Source of the DNA: Pseudomonadota bacterium
GTDB lineage: Bacteria > Pseudomonadota > Alphaproteobacteria > Rhizobiales > Xanthobacteraceae
Length of the DNA stretch: 10,152 nt
Assembly (NCBI GenBank): GCA_023432885.1
Contig: JAEZEU010000560.1
Coordinates: 1 to 10,152, forward strand
Direction of reading: 5' to 3'
Made by a program: the position numbers and the translations under genes. The notes under the pieces are model-generated. The model was given only the letters and a program-made list of their open reading frames with translations. It ran no database searches and was not told where the DNA came from. Shown in pieces: positions 6,642-10,152 of this stretch. The first letter of the stretch is position 1; the number at the start of each line of letters is the position of its first letter.

Positions 6642-7175
6642 ATGTCCCTTCCCCGCATTTCTCCAGAAAGAGCCAAGAAGCTGATCGACGCCGGCGCCGT
6701 CCTCGTCGACATCAGGGAGGCTGACGAGCACGCGCGCAGCAGGATTCCCGCGGCCCGTCATGCGCCGCTGTCGCGGCTGGATGCCCTCGAGATCGAACCC
6801 GGTGCAAATGGCGTGATCTTCCATTGCCGCAGCGGCAATCGGACCGCGAGCCATGCCGATCGCCTCACCCGATGCACGGATTGCGAGGCCTACATGCTCG
6901 ATGGTGGGATCGACGCCTGGCGAAACGCTGGTCTGCCCGTAATCGACAACAAGGGCCAGCCGATCGAAATCATGCGGCAGGTTCAGATCACGGCCGGCTC
7001 GCTGGTGTTCACCGGTATCGCGCTCGGCCTGTTCCTGCATCCGGCCTTCTATGCGCTCTCGGCATTCGTCGGTGCCGGACTGGTGTTCTCCGGCATCAGT
7101 GGCTCCTGCACGATGGCCCGGCTCCTCACCTTCGCCCCATGGAACCGGCGCACCGGACAGCCTGCCGCCGCTTGA
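6642..7175 (+). CDS. Membrane-anchored rhodanese (YgaP-like, rhodanese plus DUF2892)
   Basis: The protein has 177 residues. Residues 1-104 form a rhodanese domain, with DIRE at 23-26 and the active-site loop CRSGNR beginning at Cys62, which carries a persulfide during sulfur transfer. Residues 107-170 match the DUF2892 type of YgaP: two hydrophobic helices at about 117-132 and 136-155 joined by a HPAFYA turn, then GSCTMARLLTFAPWN. The catalytic domain should face the cytoplasm. Likely work is moving sulfane sulfur between persulfide, sulfite and thiosulfate next to the dioxygenase and exporter. ATG 6642 has GGAG six bases upstream and begins MSLPRISPERAKKLI, the normal start of the domain. 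The next gene's ribosome site overlaps its stop codon, so they are translated from one message. Confidence 0.88.
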   Translation: MSLPRISPERAKKLIDAGAVLVDIREADEHARSRIPAARHAPLSRLDALEIEPGANGVIFHCRSGNRTASHADRLTRCTDCEAYMLDGGIDAWRNAGLPVIDNKGQPIEIMRQVQITAGSLVFTGIALGLFLHPAFYALSAFVGAGLVFSGISGSCTMARLLTFAPWNRRTGQPAAA

Positions 7176-7185
7176 GGAAACCACC

Positions 7186-7980
7186 ATGCTCTTCACGATC
7201 CCCGATCTGGCGACGATGGTGGCGGGCGGCGCCGTCGGATTCGTACTGGCGCTGATCGGCGGCGGAGGCTCGATCCTTGCGGTGCCGCTCCTCGTCTATG
7301 GCGTCGGAATCGCCTCGCCGCATGTGGCAATCGGCACCAGTGCGATTGCGGTGGCGATCAGCGCCTTCGCCAACATGATCGCGCACTGGAAGGCCGGCAA
7401 TGTTCGCTGGCCCTGCGCCGTCGTGTTCGCGACGGCGGGGGTCGGCGGCGCATTCATCGGCTCTCACTTCGCCAAACAACTCGACGGCGGAAAACTGCTC
7501 TTCCTGTTCGGAATGCTGATGATCGCCATTGGCGCAATGATGCTGATGAAGCGCGCCGGCGGCGGCGATCCCACCGTCCGTCTGTCGCCGGCGACTGCGC
7601 CACGACTGCTGCCGATGCTGGCCGGCATCGGCTTCGCCGTCGGCTTGCTCGCCGGCTTCTTCGGCATCGGCGGCGGCTTTCTGATTGTCCCCGGCTTGAT
7701 GCTGGCGACCGGCATGCCGCTGATCTACGCCATCGGAACATCTCTGGTGGCCGTCGTCGCCTTGGGGGCTTCGACCGCCGCGAGCTATGCCATGTCGGGC
7801 CTGGTTGATTGGCACCTGGCAGGCCTGTTCATCGCCGGCGGCCTGATCGGCGGCGTGGCGGGTATCGCAACGGGCAAGATGATCGGTCCGCGGAGCAAAG
7901 TGCTGCAGTCGGCCTTCGCCCTCGTCGTCATCTTTGCCGGCAGTTATGTCTGCGTCCGCGGCGCGCTCCCCTATCTGTAA
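7186..7980 (+). CDS. TauE/SafE-family sulfite exporter-like permease
   Basis: This 264-residue inner-membrane protein is almost wholly hydrophobic, with about seven or eight membrane segments. It shows the internal duplication of the family: GFVLALIGGGGSILAVPLL (18-36) and GLLAGFFGIGGGFLIVPGL (153-171) are matching half-repeats, each followed by a GTS motif (50-52 and 184-186). The family moves sulfite, sulfonates or thiosulfate-like anions. As last gene of the bigR operon it probably exports sulfite or thiosulfate made by the dioxygenase and rhodanese; import of a sulfur species is the other possibility. ATG 7186 follows GAGGA (7174-7178), which overlaps the rhodanese stop. A strong terminator follows. 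Confidence 0.88.
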   Translation: MLFTIPDLATMVAGGAVGFVLALIGGGGSILAVPLLVYGVGIASPHVAIGTSAIAVAISAFANMIAHWKAGNVRWPCAVVFATAGVGGAFIGSHFAKQLDGGKLLFLFGMLMIAIGAMMLMKRAGGGDPTVRLSPATAPRLLPMLAGIGFAVGLLAGFFGIGGGFLIVPGLMLATGMPLIYAIGTSLVAVVALGASTAASYAMSGLVDWHLAGLFIAGGLIGGVAGIATGKMIGPRSKVLQSAFALVVIFAGSYVCVRGALPYL

Positions 7981-7995
7981 TTGACGCCGACAAGC

Positions 7996-8024
7996 AAAAG
8001 GGCGGCCCGAGGAGCCGCCCTTTT
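7996..8024 (+). terminator. Strong intrinsic terminator of the bigR operon
   Basis: AAAAGGGCGGC and GCCGCCCTTTT form a perfect 11-bp stem with a 7-base loop, 15 bases after the permease stop. The T-run is the end of the right arm. The A-run on the other side makes the structure usable in both directions, so it could also stop any read-through from pckA. Confidence 0.85.
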
Positions 8025-8035
8025 GTCATTCCCGA

Positions 8036-8053
8036 CGGTCCGTCTTCGGACCG
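8036..8053. other. Hairpin between the permease terminator and pckA
   Basis: CGGTCCG and CGGACCG form a perfect 7-bp stem with a TCTT loop. It lies 11 bases beyond the strong terminator and has no T-run in either direction. It may be a remnant of an intergenic repeat or an accessory 3'-end stem of pckA. Confidence 0.5.
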
Positions 8054-8088
8054 ATCCCAATCCGGAGGTTGCCTAACTCATTTCGAGA

Positions 8089-8116
8089 TTCCGGGTTCGC
8101 GCTTCGCATCCCGGAA
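8089..8116. repeat. Dispersed ATTCCGGGTTCGCG-type palindrome, likely 3' end of pckA
   Basis: TTCCGGG (8089-8095) pairs with CCCGGAA (8110-8116), and inside them GCG (8099-8101) pairs with CGC (8105-8107). The whole resembles the GAGATTCCGGGTTCGCGCTTCGCG...CCCCGGAATGACG element that I recall as common between genes in Bradyrhizobium. It sits 11 bases past the pckA stop, so it can serve as that gene's terminator or mRNA-end stem. Confidence 0.7.
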
Positions 8117-8127
8117 CGACGCCATGC

Positions 8128-9744
8128 CTACTCCGCCGCGAGCTTCGCTTCCGGCGCGGCGGCCCGTACGTCGGCATCGACCTGGGCTTCGAACTTGGCA
8201 AAGTTCTTCTGGAACATGCCGACCAGCGCACGCGCGGTCTTGTCGAACTCGGCCTTGTCCTTCCAGGTGTTGACGGGATCGAGGATTTCGCTCGGCACGC
8301 CCGGCAGCGCGGTCGGCACCGCGAAGCCGAAATACTGGTCGGTGCGGAATTCAACGTTGCGCAGGCTGCCGTCGAGCGCGGCCGTCAGCAGCGCTCGCGT
8401 CACCTTGATCGGCATGCGGGAGCCCACGCCATACTTGCCGCCCGTCCAGCCGGTATTGACCAGCCAGCAGTCGACATTGTGCCTGGCGATCAGCTCGCGC
8501 AACATGTTGCCATAGACGGAGGGGTCGAGCGGCAGGAACGGCGAGCCAAAGCAGGTGGAGAACTCCGGCTGCGGCTCGTTGCCGAGGCCGCGCTCGGTGC
8601 CGGCGACCTTGGCGGTGTAGCCGGACAGGAAGTGATACATCGCCTGCGCCGGCGAGAGCTTTGCGATCGGCGGCAGGACGCCAAACGCATCCGCTGCCAG
8701 CATCACCACGTTCTTCGGGTGGCCGGCGCGGCCGGTGCGCGAAGCGTTGGGGATGAAATCCAGCGGATAGGCCGAGCGGGTGTTTTCCGTCTTCGAGCCG
8801 TCATCGAAATCGACTACGCGGGTGTCTTCGTCGAGCACGCAATTCTCGAGCACGGCGCCAAAGCGGCTGGAGGCGGCGAAGATCTGGGGCTCGGCTTCTT
8901 TCGACAGCTTGATGCACTTGGCGTAGCAGCCGCCCTCGAAATTGAAGATGCCGTCATTGCCCCAGCCGTGCTCATCGTCGCCGATCAGCGTGCGGTTGGG
9001 GTCGGCCGACAGCGTGGTCTTGCCGGTGCCGGACAGACCGAAGAAGATCGCGGTGTCGCCCTTCGGTCCGACGTTGGCCGAGCAGTGCATCGGCATCACG
9101 CCCTTCTCGGGCAGGTAGTAGTTCAGCGTGGTGAAGACCGACTTCTTCATCTCGCCGGCATAATAAGACCCGCCGATCAGGACGATCTTGCGGGCGAAAT
9201 CGATGGCGACGACGTTCTCCGAGCGCACGCCATGACGTTTCGGATCGGCGCGGAAGCTCGGCATGTCGATGATGGTGAGCTCCGGCACGAAGCTCGACAG
9301 CTCGATCGCCTCGGGGCGAATCAAGAGCGTGCGGATGAACAGCGAGTGCCAGGCGAGTTCGGTGAAAACGCGGGTCTTGATGCGGTAGTTCGGATCGGCG
9401 CCGCCGTAGAGATCCTGTGCGAACAGCATCTTGCCTTCGGCGTGCTTGAGGAAATCGGCATGGAGCGCGGCGAACTGCTCCGAGGTGATCGACTGGTTGC
9501 CGGCCCACCACATCTTCTTGTCCGTGGTGGCGTCACGCACCGTGAACTTGTCCTTCGGGCTGCGGCCGGTGAATTCACCGGTATCCGCGCAGAGCGCACC
9601 ATCGGCCGACAGCACCGCCTCACCTGCGGACAGCGAGTACTGGTAGAGCTGGGGCGCACCCAGATTCCAATGCACCGCCTTGAGATTTTTTAAGCCGAAT
9701 TTGTCGGCGCCAAAAGCACCGTTGCGCACGCCCGTCTCTCGCAC
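8128..9744 (-). CDS. pckA: Phosphoenolpyruvate carboxykinase (ATP)
   Basis: PckA converts oxaloacetate and ATP to PEP, CO2 and ADP, the entry step of gluconeogenesis during growth on C4-dicarboxylates and other organic acids. The 538-residue protein shows RSPKDKF (61-67), GGSYYAGEMKKSVF (191-204) with lysine and tyrosine of the active site, His220 in MPMHCSANVG, the P-loop GLSGTGKTT (236-244) with Lys242, DDEHGW (256-261) with the metal ligand Asp257, and NTRSAYP with Arg323. This is the ATP-type family, not the GTP type. The start is a GTG: translation from there gives M-RETGVRNGAFGADKFGLKN, the normal family N-terminus, behind a near-ideal AGGAGG. A longer open frame to 9867 adds 41 unrelated, Arg/Trp-rich residues and is rejected. 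The expected divergent neighbour (often chvI) is outside the window. Confidence 0.96.
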   Translation of the reverse strand: MRETGVRNGAFGADKFGLKNLKAVHWNLGAPQLYQYSLSAGEAVLSADGALCADTGEFTGRSPKDKFTVRDATTDKKMWWAGNQSITSEQFAALHADFLKHAEGKMLFAQDLYGGADPNYRIKTRVFTELAWHSLFIRTLLIRPEAIELSSFVPELTIIDMPSFRADPKRHGVRSENVVAIDFARKIVLIGGSYYAGEMKKSVFTTLNYYLPEKGVMPMHCSANVGPKGDTAIFFGLSGTGKTTLSADPNRTLIGDDEHGWGNDGIFNFEGGCYAKCIKLSKEAEPQIFAASSRFGAVLENCVLDEDTRVVDFDDGSKTENTRSAYPLDFIPNASRTGRAGHPKNVVMLAADAFGVLPPIAKLSPAQAMYHFLSGYTAKVAGTERGLGNEPQPEFSTCFGSPFLPLDPSVYGNMLRELIARHNVDCWLVNTGWTGGKYGVGSRMPIKVTRALLTAALDGSLRNVEFRTDQYFGFAVPTALPGVPSEILDPVNTWKDKAEFDKTARALVGMFQKNFAKFEAQVDADVRAAAPEAKLAAE

Positions 9745-9752
9745 GAAGGAAT

Positions 9753-9758
9753 CCTCCT
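9753..9758 (-). promoter_or_regulatory. Ribosome binding site that fixes the pckA GTG start
   Basis: AGGAGG on the minus strand lies eight bases before the GTG at 9744. No comparable site precedes the longer frame's start at 9867. The GTG start may be missed by ATG-preferring annotation. Confidence 0.85.
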
Positions 9759-9779
9759 CGAAGTCCGCGTATCTCAGGC

Positions 9780-9798
9780 GCGCTTGCCGCCAAGGCGC
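9780..9798 (-). other. Second hairpin in the pckA leader
   Basis: Read on the minus strand, GCGcCTTG (9798-9791) and CAAGCGC (9786-9780) pair around a GCGG loop with one bulged base, giving seven pairs. It ends 22 bases before the AGGAGG site. Its 5' half contains CTTGGC, which can also pair with the 3' arm of the upstream leader stem at 9855-9878. Confidence 0.4.
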
Positions 9799-9854
9799 CG
9801 CTCGCGGTGACCTCCAAAAATGTAGCCGTTCAGGCCCGGTCCGGCGACCTATTA

Positions 9855-9878
9855 CTTGGCAACGCACGGCTTGCCAAG
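9855..9878. promoter_or_regulatory. Perfect 8-bp inverted repeat in the pckA leader
   Basis: CTTGGCAA (9855-9862) and TTGCCAAG (9871-9878) are perfect complements separated by 8 bases. If the promoter at 9898-9926 is right, the repeat lies about 12-36 bases into the pckA transcript, so it could be an mRNA stem-loop or a downstream operator. A looser relative, GGCAA-N6-TTGCC, is at 10108-10123. Confidence 0.55.
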
Positions 9879-9897
9879 CCGATCCCGCCAGATTTGG

Positions 9898-9926
9898 TTT
9901 ATTCGATCACCGGGCTGATGTGTCAC
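9898..9926 (-). promoter_or_regulatory. Predicted pckA promoter
   Basis: On the minus strand GTGACA (complement of 9921-9926, five of six to TTGACA) is followed after 17 bases by AATAAA (complement of 9898-9903, four of six to TATAAT). Transcription would start near 9891, leaving an unusually long leader of about 147 bases. It is the best pair I found between 9745 and 9960, but unproven. Confidence 0.45.
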
Positions 9927-9931
9927 ACATC
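9917..9931. promoter_or_regulatory. Perfect 15-bp palindrome over the pckA -35 box
   Basis: GATGTGT-C-ACACATC has 7-bp perfect arms and one central base. It covers the whole predicted -35 hexamer of pckA, the right place for a repressor. I cannot name the protein; LacI-type (PckR in Sinorhizobium) and GntR-type regulators are possibilities by analogy only. Confidence 0.55.
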
Positions 9932-9971
9932 TTGGCCATCAAAACACGGCCGTTTTCGGTCCGCAAAACCA

Positions 9972-9988
9972 CGCGGCGAAGCGCCGCG
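9972..9988. other. Perfect GC hairpin in the pckA upstream region
   Basis: CGCGGCG and CGCCGCG form a perfect 7-bp stem with an AAG loop. It lies 10 bases from the TTTTGCA palindrome and outside any predicted transcript of pckA. It has no T-run. It may be an end of a transcript coming from the right or a chance GC stem. Confidence 0.4.
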
Positions 9989-9998
9989 GCACATTGCT

Positions 9999-10013
9999 TT
10001 TTGCAGTGCAAAA
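9999..10013. promoter_or_regulatory. Perfect 15-bp palindrome TTTTGCA-G-TGCAAAA
   Basis: Seven-base perfect arms surround a single G. The core TGCAGTGCA has the TGC...GCA symmetry that I recall for the polyhydroxybutyrate regulator PhaR of Bradyrhizobium; the match is from memory and not exact. It overlaps the weak rightward -35 candidate, so it could control the divergent gene, pckA at a distance, or both. Confidence 0.45.
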
Positions 10014-10152
10014 TAACGATCCGCAATAAATACCGATCGAACGGCGGGCGCGCGCCGATCAAGGCGAAGGGTCCCATCAAGGACGGAGTGGTGGGCCCGC
10101 ATCGACTGGCAACATGCCTTGCCGCGGCCGATGTCGGGACCGGCCTCAAGGC

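Larger units (their letters stand above)
9932..10152. other. Gene-free region upstream of pckA, running to the window edge
   Basis: I find no gene in this stretch. The minus-strand open frame that fills it lacks a good ribosome site and reads as a chance frame. It carries a hairpin, a palindrome and an AT-rich tract (AATAAATA near 10025-10032) that may belong to the promoter of a rightward gene beginning after the window. TTGCAG at 10001-10006 with AATAAA at 10025-10030 (18-base spacer) is a weak candidate for that promoter. Confidence 0.5.

Noticed and set aside
8479..9693. 404-codon plus-strand open frame across pckA
   Set aside because: It is a shadow of pckA, which has all catalytic motifs; no ribosome site or recognisable domain.
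9745..9867. Longer pckA reading frame with 41 extra N-terminal residues
   Set aside because: The extension is Arg/Trp-rich and has no ribosome site, while AGGAGG stands eight bases before the GTG at 9744 and the family N-terminus begins there.
9856..9875. Sigma54 -24/-12 promoter (TGGCA...TTGC) in the pckA leader
   Set aside because: GG and GC are 13 bases apart here rather than 10.
10107..10122. Sigma54-like TGGCAACATGCCTTGC near the right edge
   Set aside because: GG-GC spacing is 11 instead of the strict 10.
9907..10149. 80-codon minus-strand frame at the right edge
   Set aside because: It spans the palindromes and predicted pckA promoter, has no good ribosome site and resembles no family I know.
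1..10152. CRISPR array, tRNA/rRNA gene, insertion sequence or phage/defence island
   Set aside because: I saw no regularly spaced repeats, cloverleaf, transposase, integrase or attachment-site signal; the genes are ordinary metabolic and stress functions.

Overview
The window looks like chromosome of a GC-rich alphaproteobacterium of the Bradyrhizobium/Rhodopseudomonas type. This rests on recall of close protein resemblance (glycogen phosphorylase, PEP carboxykinase) and on three kinds of intergenic palindrome that I remember from Bradyrhizobium-like genomes; no search was run. There are eight supported protein genes, no RNA gene, no CRISPR array and no insertion sequence.

Layout. Positions 1-646 hold no convincing gene. 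glgP (647-3166, +) encodes glycogen phosphorylase. It is followed by a TesB-like double-hotdog acyl-CoA thioesterase (3291-4106, +), which has a palindrome just upstream. An arginase (4245-5213, +) follows after a compound inverted repeat. A second dispersed palindrome overlaps the end of the arginase gene and separates it from a convergent gene.

Positions 5300-7980 form a sulfide/persulfide-handling module. A BLH/ETHE1-type persulfide dioxygenase (-) is divergent from a BigR/SqrR-like ArsR repressor (+). The repressor is followed by a rhodanese fused to a YgaP-type membrane domain and by a TauE/SafE permease, ending at a strong intrinsic terminator. The 83-bp gap between the divergent genes carries overlapping, back-to-back sigma70-like promoters and a repeated ATTAGCAA element, so one repressor could control both arms. 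The expected logic is that persulfide oxidises two cysteines in the repressor, repression is lifted, the dioxygenase and rhodanese turn persulfide into sulfite/thiosulfate, and the permease exports the product. No sulfide:quinone oxidoreductase gene is visible here.

pckA (8128-9744, -) encodes ATP-dependent PEP carboxykinase and probably starts at GTG. Its 408-bp upstream region is dense in symmetry: a perfect palindrome over the likely -35 box, a long perfect stem in the leader that could compete with a second hairpin, a GC hairpin and another perfect palindrome. The gene divergent from pckA lies beyond the window; in related rhizobia it is often chvI.

No clearly new biological system is present. 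The most interesting material is regulatory: the bigR-blh divergent control region and the pckA upstream/leader region.
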